Positions 1 to 11,755 of a stretch of DNA of 44,649 nucleotides are shown here, one piece after another (the stretch's first letter is position 1; every line of letters starts with the position of its first letter). The DNA lies in contig JASHPU010000112.1 in assembly GCA_030037885.1 (NCBI GenBank), positions 1-44,649 on the forward strand, given 5' to 3'. The position numbers were made by a program, and so were the translations under genes. Source of the DNA: Xanthobacteraceae bacterium (GTDB lineage: Bacteria; Pseudomonadota; Alphaproteobacteria; Rhizobiales; Xanthobacteraceae). The notes beneath the pieces were generated by a model that worked only from the letters and a program-made list of their open reading frames with translations, was not told the origin of the DNA and ran no database searches.

Positions 1-5
1 GCGAC

Positions 6-1688
6 TCACGCCGCCCGCAGCGCGCGGAAGAACTGATCGACCTGGGCGCGGATTTTTCCGGCGGCGGCGGCGAGATCGTCCGCCACCGTCTTGACCGAGG
101 TGGCGCTGGTCCGGGTGTTCTCGGTCGCCTCGCCAACGCTCACCACCTCGTTGACGGTATCTTTGGTGCGGCCCGCCGCAACTTCGACGCTGCGGGCGAT
201 TTCCGCGGTCGCGGCGCCCTGCTCGGTCACCGCAGTGGCGATCGCGCCTGAGATTTCGCCGATCTCACGGATGGTCCGCTCGATGCCGCCGATGGCTTGG
301 ATCGAGCGCGTGGTCGCGCCCTGCATCGCGGCGATCTGCGCGCCGATCTCCTCGGTGGCCTTGGCCGTCTGCGACGACAGCGCTTTCACCTCGCCGGCCA
401 CAACGGCGAAACCACGGCCGGCCTCACCAGCGCGCGCCGCCTCGATGGTGGCATTGAGCGCGAGCAGGTTGGTCTGTTCGGCGATATCGTTGATGAGCTT
501 GATCACGTCGCCGATACGGCGAGCCGCTTCGTCAAGCTCTTTGACCGCATCGTTGCTGCGCGTCGCCTCGCTTACCGCCTTGGCGGCGATCGCATTCGAC
601 TGGGCGACCTGGCGGTCGATCTCCGACACCGAGGCGGCCAGCTCATCGGCTGCCGAGGCGATTTCGCGCACATTGGTCGAGGCCTCGTCGGACGCCCTGG
701 CGGCGCCGGTCGTTTTGGTCGAAGCCAGATCGGCCGCACCGGTCAACTGCGCCGCCGCCGCCAGCATGTGCTCGAATAACCGACCGAGTTCAGACAGGCT
801 TGCCTCGATCTCGGTACCGAAACGGGCAATCTCCGTTGCAATCTGTTCCTGGCGCTGCGCCTTCGCTTCGGCGTCGGACCGTACCTTCCGGTTCAGCTCG
901 ACATTGCGGCGCATCGCGTCCTGAAAGATCGCGATCGAACGTGCAACAGCCCCGACTTCGTCCCGGCGGTTGCCGTAAGGCACGGTCTGCGCCACGTCGC
1001 CGCCCGCGACCGCCTCGGTGGTGCGCGCGACTTCCGCCAGCGGACGCGCTATTGAGCGGTGAATGACGAACGCTCCGAACATCGCCAGCAGGAGCGCAGC
1101 GGCGCCAAGCAAAGCCGTCTCGAGCGCAGTGGCGTCGATGCCGCGCTCGATGCGGGAGTAGATGCTCCGCGAGCGAACCGCGTAAATCTGCCCCAACTTG
1201 TCGAGGTCATTGGTGAGCGCCGTGCGTACCGTTCGGTTGGCGTCGTTGTTGCCCCATTCGCTGCCGGCCGCCGGACTGATCTCGGTGCCGCGGCGCACCA
1301 GCTCGCGTCGGAAATCCTGAAACTGCTTCACCCGCGTGGCAAAGCCGGCAAAGACCTCGGCATCCTCCGGCTGTACCGATTTCTGCCACTGCTGCATGAC
1401 GCCGCTGATCTTCTCGTTGAAGCGGGTCAGTCCGACCGCGAATTGCTTGGCCGTGGCGATGTCGGGCGACATGTAGATACCGCGCGATTCCATGACAACC
1501 GCATAAATCAGGCTGTTGATGCGATCGACATTCTCGGCGCCGACAAAGGACGATTCGAATTCCTTGGTCAGGGCCACATGCCGGTTGGCATGGAACAGCG
1601 CCAATCCGGCCAGCGCCAGCGTCACGGTGGCCAGCAGCGCAAAGATCACGTAGAGCTTGGCGGCGATCGAAAGGTTCACCAATTTCAT
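6..1688 (-). CDS. Methyl-accepting chemotaxis protein
   Basis: A membrane chemoreceptor of 560 residues. Membrane segments lie near residues 9-31 and 189-211 and bracket a periplasmic helical sensor domain of about 155 residues. A HAMP linker follows (about 212-262), then a long cytoplasmic coiled coil. The conserved signalling hairpin ([20 protein letters not shown], about 404-423) contacts CheA and CheW. The ATG at 1688 is preferred to a TTG 33 bases upstream because the family starts just before the first membrane helix. No C-terminal CheR-tethering pentapeptide is visible. The ligand cannot be told from sequence. No chemotaxis operon is next to it, so it is probably a stand-alone receptor. 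Confidence 0.93.
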   Translation of the reverse strand: MKLVNLSIAAKLYVIFALLATVTLALAGLALFHANRHVALTKEFESSFVGAENVDRINSLIYAVVMESRGIYMSPDIATAKQFAVGLTRFNEKISGVMQQWQKSVQPEDAEVFAGFATRVKQFQDFRRELVRRGTEISPAAGSEWGNNDANRTVRTALTNDLDKLGQIYAVRSRSIYSRIERGIDATALETALLGAAALLLAMFGAFVIHRSIARPLAEVARTTEAVAGGDVAQTVPYGNRRDEVGAVARSIAIFQDAMRRNVELNRKVRSDAEAKAQRQEQIATEIARFGTEIEASLSELGRLFEHMLAAAAQLTGAADLASTKTTGAARASDEASTNVREIASAADELAASVSEIDRQVAQSNAIAAKAVSEATRSNDAVKELDEAARRIGDVIKLINDIAEQTNLLALNATIEAARAGEAGRGFAVVAGEVKALSSQTAKATEEIGAQIAAMQGATTRSIQAIGGIERTIREIGEISGAIATAVTEQGAATAEIARSVEVAAGRTKDTVNEVVSVGEATENTRTSATSVKTVADDLAAAAGKIRAQVDQFFRALRAA

Positions 1689-1840
1689 GGCTTGCTCGGA
1701 CGGCTTTGTACCAGGCTGCAATCTGGCGCTAAGATGTTAAGTGCGGGTTTAGCCACTGCGAACCGGTCGCCGCCTCGCCGGCGGGTTCCGCGCAGATCAT
1801 CCCTTCCGCTGCACCCGACGACCCGTCAAAAGGCTTGCTC

Positions 1841-2782
1841 ATGCGCCTGAATGTCGCCGTCCAAATGGATCCGATCGAGCGGATCAACATCCGCGGCGAC
1901 TCGACCTTTGCGCTGCTGTTGGAAGCGCAGAACCGCGCCCACGCGGTGTCCTATTACACGCCCGACCGGCTCGTGCTGCGCGACGCCAAGGTGTCGGCCA
2001 CGGTACGGCCGCTGATCGTGCGCGACGTCGCCGGCGATCATTTCATCCTCGGCGAACCGCGCCATGTCGCGTTGGCCTCGTTCGACGTCGTGCTGCTGCG
2101 GCAGGACCCGCCGTTCGACCTCGCCTACATCTCCACCACTCACATGCTCGACCGCATTCACCCGAACACACTGGTGGTCAACGATCCGAGCGCCGTGCGC
2201 AACGCGCCGGAAAAGCTTTTTGTCATGGAATTTCCCGACCTGATGCCGCCGACGCTGATCACCCGCAGCCTCGACGCCATCAAGGCGTTCCGCGCCGAGC
2301 ACGGCGACATCGTCATGAAGCCGCTCTATGGCCTGGGCGGCCAGGCGGTGTTTCGGCTCGCCGCCGACGATCTCAATTTCGGCTCGCTCTACGACTTGTT
2401 TGCCAGCATGTTCCGCGAGCCGTGGGTGGTGCAGCGATTCCTGCCCGCGGTAAAGGACGGCGATAAGCGCATCATCCTGGTCGACGGCGAGTTCGCCGGC
2501 GCCATCAACCGCGTGCCGGCGGCCGACGATTTGCGCTCCAACATGGTGCGCGGCGGCGTGCCGACCGCGACCGAACTGACCGAGCGCGAGCGCCACATCT
2601 GCGAGCGGCTCGGGCCGCACTTGCGCGAGCGCGGCCTGTTGTTCGTCGGCATCGACGTGATCGGCGGCTTTTTGACCGAGATCAACGTCACCTCGCCGAC
2701 CGGCATCCGCTCGGTCAAAAATTTCGGCGGCCCGGACATCGCGGCGTTGATTTGGGACAAGATCGAGGCGAAGCGGAATTAG
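1841..2782 (+). CDS. gshB: Glutathione synthetase
   Basis: ATP-dependent ligase that joins gamma-glutamylcysteine and glycine in the last step of glutathione synthesis, in the cytoplasm. The 313-residue protein has the GshB N-terminal domain (opening [17 protein letters not shown]) followed by an ATP-grasp domain; [14 protein letters not shown] is the grasp loop, and the C-terminal [11 protein letters not shown] segment is typical of GshB. The start is the ATG at 1841, with AAAAGG about 7 bases upstream. It converges with the MFS gene, with only about 10 bases between the stops. Length and motifs match the family. Confidence 0.95.
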   Translation: MRLNVAVQMDPIERINIRGDSTFALLLEAQNRAHAVSYYTPDRLVLRDAKVSATVRPLIVRDVAGDHFILGEPRHVALASFDVVLLRQDPPFDLAYISTTHMLDRIHPNTLVVNDPSAVRNAPEKLFVMEFPDLMPPTLITRSLDAIKAFRAEHGDIVMKPLYGLGGQAVFRLAADDLNFGSLYDLFASMFREPWVVQRFLPAVKDGDKRIILVDGEFAGAINRVPAADDLRSNMVRGGVPTATELTERERHICERLGPHLRERGLLFVGIDVIGGFLTEINVTSPTGIRSVKNFGGPDIAALIWDKIEAKRN

Positions 2783-2792
2783 TCCTGCCGCT

Positions 2793-4103
2793 TCATGCGC
2801 GCGCCGGCGCGGGAGCTGCGGCGCTGACGCCTGCGCCCGACGATTTGCGGACGGTGATCACCGCCAACGCCGCGATGATGCACAGCGCACCGGCGACGAA
2901 GAACGCGGGCAGGTAGGTGGAGAACTCGGTGCGCACCAGACCGGCGCCGAACGCCGCGCTGGCGGCACCGATCTGATGTCCGGCGAACACCCAGCCGAAC
3001 ACCATGCCGGCCTTTTCGCGGCCGAAGCGGTCGGCCGTGATTTTCACCGTGGGCGGCACGGTCGCGATCCAGTCGAGTCCGTAAAACACCGCAAACAGCG
3101 ACAGGCCATAGAACGTGAAATCGGTGAACGGCAGGTAGAGCAGCGACAGCCCGCGCAGCCCGTAATACCAGAACAACAGCCAACGCGGATCGAAGCGGTC
3201 CGACAGCCAGCCCGAGCCGATCGTGCCGATGAAATCGAAAATGCCCATCATGGCGAGCACGCTCGCCGCAGTGACGGCCGGCAGACCATAGTCGTGACAT
3301 AGCGTGACGAAATGGGTTTGGATCAGGCCGTTGGTGCTGGAGCCGCAGATGAAGAAGGTGCCGAACAGCACCCAGAAGATCGGCGAGCGCGCGGCGTCCT
3401 TGAGCACAACGAGCGGCGACAGCAGCAGCGACACCAAGCCGACGCCTGTAGCCGGCGGCGGCGCGACCGCGGTCTCGCCGTAGAGCGGCAGGCCGACGTC
3501 GCTCGGCCGGTCGCGCATCAACAGCAGCGCCACGCATCCGGCGAGCACCAGCATGCAGCACACCAGGACCAGCGCCATGCGCCAGCCGTAGCTGGTCGCC
3601 ACCTGTGCGATCAGGGGCAGGAACAGCAATTGCCCGGTCGCATTGCTGGCGGCAAAAATGCCCATCACCAGGCCGCGGCGCGCATTGAACCAGCGCGTCG
3701 CCACCGTCACGGCCAGCACCATGGCGGTGAGCCCGCTGCCGACACCGACCACGATGCCCCACAGCAGAACGAGCTGCCACACCTTCGTCATCATGAGCGA
3801 CGTCAAAAAGCCCGCTGAAATGAGGATGACCGCGCTCACCATGACGGCGCGCACGCCGTAGCGGTTCATGAACGCGGCGGCGAACGGGCCGAACAATCCG
3901 AACAGCATCAGCCGGATCGCCAACGCCGAGGATATCTGATCGTTGGCCCAGCCGAATTCGTGCTCCAGCGGTACGATCAGCACGCCCGGCGTGCTCATGG
4001 CGGCCGCGGTCACGACGGTGGTTATGAGGGTGACGCCGACGACAACCCAGCCGTAATGGATGTTGCGGCGGCCGAGCGTCGCGGCCAAAGCGGAAGAGCC
4101 CAT
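2793..4103 (-). CDS. MFS transporter, monocarboxylate/oxalate-formate antiporter type
   Basis: A 436-residue major facilitator with about 12 hydrophobic helices and a central cytoplasmic loop near residues 190-225. The opening (NIHYGWVVVG, then PGVLIVPLEHEFGW) and the ATRWFNARRGLVMGIFAASN stretch are typical of the monocarboxylate-porter-like branch. The substrate is unknown, but small organic acids are common in this branch. The ATG at 4103 is chosen; a GTG 60 bases upstream lacks a ribosome-binding site. It is divergent from a truncated HpaB-like gene, so it may once have belonged with aromatic or organic acid degradation; that is inference. Confidence 0.85.
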   Translation of the reverse strand: MGSSALAATLGRRNIHYGWVVVGVTLITTVVTAAAMSTPGVLIVPLEHEFGWANDQISSALAIRLMLFGLFGPFAAAFMNRYGVRAVMVSAVILISAGFLTSLMMTKVWQLVLLWGIVVGVGSGLTAMVLAVTVATRWFNARRGLVMGIFAASNATGQLLFLPLIAQVATSYGWRMALVLVCCMLVLAGCVALLLMRDRPSDVGLPLYGETAVAPPPATGVGLVSLLLSPLVVLKDAARSPIFWVLFGTFFICGSSTNGLIQTHFVTLCHDYGLPAVTAASVLAMMGIFDFIGTIGSGWLSDRFDPRWLLFWYYGLRGLSLLYLPFTDFTFYGLSLFAVFYGLDWIATVPPTVKITADRFGREKAGMVFGWVFAGHQIGAASAAFGAGLVRTEFSTYLPAFFVAGALCIIAALAVITVRKSSGAGVSAAAPAPARA

Positions 4104-4207
4104 GACCTGTCCAATAGCCTGTTCCAACGCAGCAGCCAAATGAGCAATGAGGCGAGGCGACACGCCGGCGCAACGCGACTATATCGGCGGGCGCCCTTTG
4201 AGGGGCA

Positions 4208-4771
4208 ATGATCACGAGGGATATGGCAGCCATGCTCGCGACCGGCAGCGAACGACTTGAGCGCATGCGCGACGGCCGCGTCGTCCATGTCGGCGCCGAG
4301 CGGGTCGATGACGTCACCACGCACCCCACCTTCCGCAACGGCGCACGCACCATCGCGGCGCTGCACGATCTGAAAGCCGACCCGGCGAAGCGCGATCTGT
4401 TCAGCTACGAGGAGGATGGCGAGCGCATCGGCCTGCAATGGCTGCGCTGCCGCACGCGCGACGACCTGGCGCGCCGCATGCGCGCCATGAAGGCCGTCAC
4501 CGACGCCACCTACGGGTTGATCGGCCGCTCGCCCGATCACGTCGCCGGCCTGATCACGGGACTGGTGATGCGGCCCGACTTGCTCAACGCGCTGCACGCC
4601 GGCTTCGGCGACAATCTCATCCGCTTCTATGAGTATGCGCGCAAGAACGACCTCTACCTGTCGTTCGCGGTGACGCCGGCATCCGGCATCCGCGACCGCG
4701 AGGCGCCGTGGGACAGATTCCACGGCATCGTCGATCGGCTTCTTGGCGCCGTGCCGCTCAGCGATGCATAG
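4208..4771 (+). pseudogene. Truncated 4-hydroxyphenylacetate 3-hydroxylase (HpaB-type) N-terminal fragment
   Basis: The 187-residue product matches only the N-terminal part of HpaB/PvcC-type FADH2-dependent monooxygenases. Visible family landmarks are RDGR, the DVTTHPTFRNGARTIA stretch, YGLIGRSPDHVAGLITG and FGDNLIRFYEYARKNDLYLS. Full proteins are about 480-520 residues and carry the flavin and substrate pocket in the missing part. The frame ends after a short non-homologous tail (GIVDRLLGAVPLSDA), and the next gene is an unrelated membrane protein, so about 300 residues appear deleted. Activity as a hydroxylase is unlikely. The frame is intact and has a plausible start at 4208 (alternatives at 4223 and 4232), so a small stable protein cannot be excluded. 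Confidence 0.75.
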
Positions 4772-4786
4772 GGCGGGAGCGCGGTG

Positions 4787-5146
4787 ATGAACGATGCCGT
4801 GTGGGTGGTCGCCGCCGTCGTGGTCATCTCGGCCGCCGCGCAGATGTGCACGGACCCGCGGGTCAGCAGGCTGTTCGCGGAAAAGAAAAAGCTCATGATC
4901 GCGTTCTACGCCCTGTACGGCGCCATGAGCGTCGCCGCGCTGGCGGCGTTCGTGCCCCGTGGGCAGGTCGCGGCGTTCGGCGCCTTTGCGGCCGTGCTCG
5001 CCTGGATCGGTCTCGGCGGACTGGCTTACTTCCGCTTCACCGCGCCCCCGTCGGCACCACCGCGGGTCATGCATGTCGGCGCCCCGGATGTTCTGGGGCT
5101 TGTCGTCGTCACCGCCGGCATGGCTCAGGCGATGCTGCTGGCCTAG
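4787..5146 (+). CDS. Small membrane protein of unknown function
   Basis: A 119-residue hydrophobic protein with about four membrane helices (near residues 3-18, 35-55, 60-82 and 98-117) and a basic segment (SRLFAEKKKLM) between the first two. I do not recognise the family. It starts 15 bases after the stop of the HpaB fragment, with a purine-rich AGGGCGGGAG upstream of the ATG at 4787; a GTG directly before it is an alternative. Codon use resembles the neighbours. It may be co-transcribed with the fragment. Confidence 0.65.
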   Translation: MNDAVWVVAAVVVISAAAQMCTDPRVSRLFAEKKKLMIAFYALYGAMSVAALAAFVPRGQVAAFGAFAAVLAWIGLGGLAYFRFTAPPSAPPRVMHVGAPDVLGLVVVTAGMAQAMLLA

Positions 5147-5219
5147 ACATTTGTTCATGGATTGTTCTTTACGCCGTTGCCGAGCTGGGCTAGGATGGAT
5201 GATCGGCAGGGGCGGTCGG

Positions 5220-6758
<1,539 letters not shown>

Positions 6759-6770
6759 AGCTGGCGCAGC

Positions 6771-7433
6771 CTAGCCCGACCCGTTCGCCACATGGATGGT
6801 GCCGCGCATGCCGATCGCCGCCAAAAATTCCTGGCGCGTTTCGGCGTGGTCGCGGAACACGCCGAGCATGCGGCTCGTCACCATGGTGACACCGGGTTTA
6901 TGCACGCCGCGCGTGGTCATGCATTGGTGCGTGGCCTCGGTCACGACGGCAACGCCATGCGGCTTGAGCACCGCGTCGAGGCACGCCGCGATCTCGGCGG
7001 TGAGCTTCTCCTGAATCTGCAGCCGCCGCGCATAGACCTCGACCAGGCGCGCCAGCTTGGAAATCCCGACCACGCGATTGCTCGGCAGGTAGCCGATGTG
7101 GATGCGGCCGATGATCGGCGCCATGTGATGCTCGCAATGCGACTCGAAGCGGATGTCGCGCAGCACCACGACCTCGTCGTAGCCTCCGGTCTCCTCGAAC
7201 GTGCGCTTGAGGTAGTCCTGCGGCTCGTCCTTGTAGCCGGCAAACCATTCCTCGTAGGCGCGGACCACCCGCGCCGGGGTGGCGCGCAAACCCTCACGGT
7301 CGGGATCGTCGCCGGCCCAGCAAATGAGCGTGCGTACCGCCGCCTCGGCCTCGGCCCGCGTTGGCCGTTCCGGCCGCGCAGGCCCCGCGGCAGAATGCCC
7401 GCGTGAGCGCCTGTTATTAACCGCTTTATCCAT
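6771..7433 (-). CDS. folE: GTP cyclohydrolase I
   Basis: Converts GTP to 7,8-dihydroneopterin triphosphate, the entry to folate and pterin synthesis. The zinc ligands are visible: Cys100 and His103 in [19 protein letters not shown], and Cys171 in [10 protein letters not shown]. The 220-residue length fits the family. The start is the ATG at 7433 with GGAG 8 bases upstream; a longer frame of 48 extra codons upstream is not used. Residues 1-25 are a variable basic tail. It is transcribed alone towards yifB. Confidence 0.95.
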   Translation of the reverse strand: MDKAVNNRRSRGHSAAGPARPERPTRAEAEAAVRTLICWAGDDPDREGLRATPARVVRAYEEWFAGYKDEPQDYLKRTFEETGGYDEVVVLRDIRFESHCEHHMAPIIGRIHIGYLPSNRVVGISKLARLVEVYARRLQIQEKLTAEIAACLDAVLKPHGVAVVTEATHQCMTTRGVHKPGVTMVTSRMLGVFRDHAETRQEFLAAIGMRGTIHVANGSG

Positions 7434-7658
7434 CCGAATTCTCCGGCCGCACCGAACGCATCGGCCATCGTGCTCGACGGTCCGGGGGGCGATGTTAACA
7501 AACCGGCAACCTTCGCTCCAATCGCACTTCCACGCCCTTGGCGCCTGCAAGGGATGCGCAACGTTCATAAGGCACAATCTGCGTAGCGTCGAACGAAAAC
7601 GAAAGCGCTGACCACGGCGCCCTGCGGCCGCAGATCGCGCGCCGAGCGGGATGGGACC

Positions 7659-9869
7659 ATGCGGCAGCGCGCCACTCTGCGAAAACCCGCCATTATCACC
7701 CGCCGGCTGATCTCGCTCGTCATTCGCGCCGCCGCCATCACCTCGATGGCGTTCGGCATCGCCTTCGGCTTTCTTTCCGGCACCATCGGCCAGCGCGGCT
7801 CCTACGATCCCTACACATTCGCCATCGGTGTCTCGGCGCTGTTCGGCGGTGCGTGCGGCGCCATCGGACTGTTATTGTCGCGCATCTCCCGGATGAAAAA
7901 AGAGCTGCGGCATCTGGAGACCCGCCTGGACGAGGCCGCCGACCGCAACTGGCAGATCAAGGAAGCCGAGGAGCGCGCCAAAAGCTTTTTCGAGGCGCAG
8001 GACGACGTCATCGTCCGGCGCGACGGCGATGGCGCCGTCACCTACGTCAACGACGCATTCTGTACGCTTGCCGGCCAAAGCCGCGGCAGTCTGCTGGCGA
8101 CCAGCTTCACTTTGCCGGTGCTTGAGCGGAGCGACACGACAGTGCTGGCCGACGGCACCCGTGCCTATGACCAGAAAATCGCCGCTCCGGACGGCGCGCG
8201 CTGGATCGCCTGGCGCGAGGTCACGGTGCGCTCCGAAGCCGGCACCGAAGCGCAAAGCGTCGGGCGCGACGTCACCGACCGGGTCGAGGCCGAGCGGGCG
8301 CTCGCCGAAGCGCGCGATCAGGCCGAAATGGCAAACCGCGCAAAGTCGCGCTTCCTTGCCATGGTGTCGCACGAGATCCGTACGCCGCTGAACGGCATTC
8401 TCGGCATGGCCGATCTGTTACGCGACACGCCGCTCTCGGCCGAACAAACAACTTACCTCAGCGCGGTCAAAAATTCCGGCGACACGCTGCTGGCGCTGAT
8501 CGACGAGATCCTCGATTTCTCGAAGATCGAAGCCGGCCGGCTCGACTTCGCGGCGCGGCCGTTCGGGCTTGCGGCTTTCGTCGAAGAAGCGGTCGAACTG
8601 TTGGGCCCGCGCGCCCAGCTCAAGGGCTTGGAAATCTGCTGCTATGTGGACGAGCGCCTGCCGGCGCGCGTCGTCGGCGATGCGGCGCGGTTGCGCCAGG
8701 TGCTGTTCAATCTCGCCGGCAATGCCATCAAGTTCACCGAGAAAGGCGGCATCTTCATCATTGTCGAGCCTGCCCCGTCGCCCGACACGATAACGATCGC
8801 GGTGCGCGACACCGGCATCGGCATTGCGCCGGCAGATCGGACTCGCGTCTTTTTTGAGTTCGAGCAGGCCGACGGCGGCGCGGCACGCAAGTTCGGCGGC
8901 ACCGGGCTCGGCCTTGCCATCTCGAAGCGCATCGTCGAGAGCATGGGCGGCACGATCGATGTCGAGAGCGCGCCGGATCAGGGTTCGACTTTCCGCGTCA
9001 GCGTGCCGTTGCCGCGCGCCGGCGACGCGAACGAGCCGCAATTTGCGGCGCCCGATCTCAGCGGCCAGGATATTCTCATCGTCGCGCCGGGCGCCATCGA
9101 AGCCTCGCTTTTGGCGCGCCACCTGCAGCGCTGGGGCGCGCGTACGCAGATCCTCCCGGACGAAAAGGTCGCGGCTGCTTTGTTGCCGGAGCAGCCCTGG
9201 GCGGCGGTCTTGGTCGACCAGGCGCTGGGCACGACGGCGAGCGCCGCGGTTGCCCAAATAGCGGCCGCCGTGCCGCGGCGGATCGTGCTGCTGGCCCCGG
9301 CGATGCGCAGTGAACTTGCCGCGCTGCGGGCGGCGGGATTTTCCGGCTACCTGATCAAGCCGGTACGCGCCGCTTCGCTGGCCGCGCGTTTCGCCGACGG
9401 CGACGCGTTTGATGCCGCGCCGGCCGCCGAACCCGTCGATGCTCACGACACGACACGGTCCGCTGCCGGGCTGTCGGTCCTCGTCGCCGAGGATAACGAG
9501 ATCAACGCGCTGCTGACGCGCGCGCTCTTGGTCAAGCTTGGCCATCGCCCGACCATGACGGGCAACGGCGCCGCAGCAGTCGACAGCTGGCTTGCCGCCC
9601 GTACCGCGGGCACGCCCTACGACCGGGTGCTGATGGACCTGCACATGCCGGGCGTGGACGGCCTCGAAGCAACGCGTCGCATCCGCACGCTCGAAGCCGA
9701 GCAGAACGGCCCGCGCACGCCGGTCGTTGCGCTCACCGCCAACGCGTCGGCCGAAGACCGCGATGCCTGTCTCGCCGCCGGCATGGATGGATTTCTGGTC
9801 AAGCCGCTCGACCGCGATCGCCTCGCCGCGGCGCTTGCCGCGGCCGACAAGGCGGCTCTGGCGGCATAA
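7659..9869 (+). CDS. Hybrid sensor histidine kinase with PAS domain and two receiver-like domains
   Basis: A 736-residue membrane kinase. Two membrane helices lie near residues 22-43 and 53-74, followed by a coiled linker and a PAS domain (about 108-210). The HisKA domain has the phospho-accepting His238 in [11 protein letters not shown]. The HATPase domain has N and G boxes ([33 protein letters not shown]). A first receiver-like domain (about 468-585) keeps an aspartate (VLVDQAL, Asp520) and the lysine (LIKP, Lys567) but lacks the acidic pair. A second receiver (about 612-730) looks complete, with AEDNEIN and VLMDLHMPG (Asp660). The cognate regulator and signal are unknown. A short periplasmic loop (about 44-52) suggests internal or membrane sensing. 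Confidence 0.92.
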   Translation: MRQRATLRKPAIITRRLISLVIRAAAITSMAFGIAFGFLSGTIGQRGSYDPYTFAIGVSALFGGACGAIGLLLSRISRMKKELRHLETRLDEAADRNWQIKEAEERAKSFFEAQDDVIVRRDGDGAVTYVNDAFCTLAGQSRGSLLATSFTLPVLERSDTTVLADGTRAYDQKIAAPDGARWIAWREVTVRSEAGTEAQSVGRDVTDRVEAERALAEARDQAEMANRAKSRFLAMVSHEIRTPLNGILGMADLLRDTPLSAEQTTYLSAVKNSGDTLLALIDEILDFSKIEAGRLDFAARPFGLAAFVEEAVELLGPRAQLKGLEICCYVDERLPARVVGDAARLRQVLFNLAGNAIKFTEKGGIFIIVEPAPSPDTITIAVRDTGIGIAPADRTRVFFEFEQADGGAARKFGGTGLGLAISKRIVESMGGTIDVESAPDQGSTFRVSVPLPRAGDANEPQFAAPDLSGQDILIVAPGAIEASLLARHLQRWGARTQILPDEKVAAALLPEQPWAAVLVDQALGTTASAAVAQIAAAVPRRIVLLAPAMRSELAALRAAGFSGYLIKPVRAASLAARFADGDAFDAAPAAEPVDAHDTTRSAAGLSVLVAEDNEINALLTRALLVKLGHRPTMTGNGAAAVDSWLAARTAGTPYDRVLMDLHMPGVDGLEATRRIRTLEAEQNGPRTPVVALTANASAEDRDACLAAGMDGFLVKPLDRDRLAAALAAADKAALAA

Positions 9870-9911
9870 TCATTTACGAGCTCTTGTGGTTCTGCTGGAT
9901 CGAGCCGTCAA

Positions 9912-10214
9912 TCAAATCCCGGGTTGAAGCCCCACAATAGGTGAGACAATGAAATTGCCATATTCGTACAATCGTCGTTTGAACACCGCTTCCGGACTAT
10001 TCTTGTTCAGGATCATAAGAAGCTGATCCGTCAACTTTTCGCCCAAACCCAGTGAGCATATCCTTTTTGTGATGCCATCGTAAAATTCACTCGGGAGCTC
10101 CGGAGCCATTGCACGTAGGCGGCGCATTTCTTCGGAAGCTGGCCCAAACCCGCTTTCAACAAGCTCGAATAACCTGCCAAGCCACGCGACGAAATGTTGT
10201 GACAGCGGGGGCAA
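9912..10214 (-). CDS. Hypothetical protein
   Basis: A 100-residue reading frame, mostly helical, that I do not recognise. Base composition is clearly lower in GC than the flanking genes, like the PurM-like gene upstream on the same strand (71 bases away), so the two may be co-transcribed and co-acquired. The frame opens at TTG (10214) directly behind a CAGGAG; no convincing ATG start with a ribosome-binding site was found, so the 5' end is uncertain. It could also be a degraded fragment. Confidence 0.4.
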   Translation of the reverse strand: MPPLSQHFVAWLGRLFELVESGFGPASEEMRRLRAMAPELPSEFYDGITKRICSLGLGEKLTDQLLMILNKNSPEAVFKRRLYEYGNFIVSPIVGLQPGI

Positions 10215-10285
10215 CTCCTGGAGTATCGAAATCTGTTCTCGCAGCTTTTATGATTCGGCTTCCCTGTCGATCCGCTTACTCAAGA

Positions 10286-11440
10286 TCATCCAAACTTTCT
10301 CATTGAGCGTTCTTCATTTCTAAACGTCTTGTGATAACCAAGGAGATTTCGCTCTTGGATTCGAACATGCCGTTTTGGATCGGAAACTGCATACCCGATG
10401 CGCTGGGCTTCGCGATTATGGCGGTTGAGAATTGAAATTGTTTGGCTTTCGGCTTTTGGGTCGACCACATAACAAAATCCAACACCCATGTTAAACACTT
10501 CAAACATTTCATAATCCGGAACCTGGGCATGACGCTGGATGAGACAAAATATCGGATGGGGCTCGATTAATCGGTCGATTTCGAAGCCGACTTTTGCCTC
10601 GACCCGAGCCAAATTGAGCAAGCCATCGCTGGTGATGTTTATGAGCGCTTTGATGCCTTCCACGCTCTGCAAGATTTCCATTGCTTCCGGCACATAGATA
10701 TCCGTTGGACGCAGAAGTTCTTCTCCCAAAGTTACGGTCAAGTCGTCGAATTTGTGATCCATTCGATATGATTGATCTTCAAAAAAAGCTTTGCGTGCCA
10801 GCGACAGGCCGTTGCTGTGTATCCCGTTGCTGCGCACGCCGATAACAACATCCCCTTCCGTTACGTCCCTGCCACACACGACCTTATTGAGCTCGACTTG
10901 ACCAATGGCCATGCCAACGAGATCAAAGCCATTTACGATGTCTTTCAGCTGAGCCGTCTCCCCCCCGGAGATCGAAATGCTTGCTCTTTCGGCGCCGACG
11001 CACAGGCCCGCCCCGATTTCATCCAGCATCGAGGCATCGACCTTTTCAATTGCAATATAGTCTACGAGAGAGAGCGGCTTTGCTCCCACGCAAATCATGT
11101 CGTTGACGTTCATTGCGACGCAATCAATGCCGATAGTGTCGTATTTCTCCATCATCGTGGCAATCATCGTCTTAGAGCCGACACCGTCCGTGCAGATCGC
11201 TATCCCTGTCCCGTTCGATTCAACGACATTCGCAAAATAACCGATTGGCAGGATCACCCGACCCGGGCCGTGCTTTGGCCAGGTCCGTTGAACCCGCTCG
11301 ATTATGTGATCGAGGCCCGCGGCCGCCTCCGCGGTGTTCACGCCGGTCTGCTTATAAACTTCCTGTCGCACTTCTACGGACCTGCGGTCTTGAGAACCCA
11401 GCCTTGAAACCGTTACCACATCTCGATCGTTCCGTGCCAT
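10286..11440 (-). CDS. Phosphoribosylformylglycinamidine cyclo-ligase-like (AIR synthase) protein, divergent
   Basis: PurM-fold protein of 384 residues. PurM closes the imidazole ring of AIR in purine synthesis using ATP. Recognisable motifs are GVNTAEAAAGLDHI, the TDGVGSK nucleotide loop (84-90), DCVAMNVNDMICVGAKPL (from 106) and SGGETAQL (158-165). The usual ITGGG motif of bacterial PurM is replaced by ITSDGLLNL, and FNMGVGFC is conserved. No purN is adjacent, unlike the common purM-purN pairing, so this may be an extra or specialised copy. GC content and codon use are lower than the surroundings. The ATG at 11440 is preferred over an in-frame TTG at 11449. Confidence 0.8.
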   Translation of the reverse strand: MARNDRDVVTVSRLGSQDRRSVEVRQEVYKQTGVNTAEAAAGLDHIIERVQRTWPKHGPGRVILPIGYFANVVESNGTGIAICTDGVGSKTMIATMMEKYDTIGIDCVAMNVNDMICVGAKPLSLVDYIAIEKVDASMLDEIGAGLCVGAERASISISGGETAQLKDIVNGFDLVGMAIGQVELNKVVCGRDVTEGDVVIGVRSNGIHSNGLSLARKAFFEDQSYRMDHKFDDLTVTLGEELLRPTDIYVPEAMEILQSVEGIKALINITSDGLLNLARVEAKVGFEIDRLIEPHPIFCLIQRHAQVPDYEMFEVFNMGVGFCYVVDPKAESQTISILNRHNREAQRIGYAVSDPKRHVRIQERNLLGYHKTFRNEERSMRKFG

Positions 11441-11755
11441 GGGTTTCAATCCCGCTCCATTGACTTTGCCGTAAGCGCCTCACCGGTTTGGCACCTCATG
11501 CCCGTCCAGATATGCGACGATAGCCCGCCTCACGGTCCGCCCTACGGAACGGTCCTGCCGGCCCACCAGGTCATAAGGCGCCGGTCATCACGCATTTGCA
11601 GGCGTGCGGAAGTCGGTCGGAGATTCGTTTTGGCCTTCGACGCTTCATGATTCAGCTTGAATCATTTTGAGTCGAATTTCAACCATATTTGGACATATGG
11701 ACCAAACGGCCCCCAAGATGTTGAGAACTGGCCGCAATTGCGAGGTTCGTAGACC
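11441..11755. other. Gene-free stretch between coaA and the PurM-like gene
   Basis: No convincing coding sequence is seen on either strand. It is the right edge of the low-GC segment. It contains the inverted repeat listed separately (11648-11664) and a near-symmetric TTTGG-ACATATGG-ACCAAA. coaA ends into it and the PurM-like gene starts from it on the same strand, so it probably holds a promoter for the PurM-like gene. Confidence 0.6.
11648..11664. repeat. Inverted repeat TGATTCA-GCT-TGAATCA
   Basis: Two perfect 7-base arms around a 3-base spacer, about 208 bases upstream of the PurM-like start and about 90 bases downstream of the coaA stop. The dyad spacing is that of a regulator binding site rather than a terminator: there is no T-run and the arms are AT-rich. 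The binding protein is unknown. Confidence 0.5.

Noticed and set aside
1059..1850. A 263-codon plus-strand frame antisense to the chemoreceptor
   Set aside because: It mirrors the chemoreceptor codons and has no family features or ribosome-binding site.
8418..9644. A 408-codon minus-strand frame inside the hybrid kinase
   Set aside because: Antisense to conserved kinase motifs; the translation is Arg/Asp-rich and not protein-like.
11160..11440. A second gene or a fusion upstream of the PurM-like motifs
   Set aside because: The whole stretch reads as the N-terminal part of the PurM-like protein in one frame, so no separate gene is needed.
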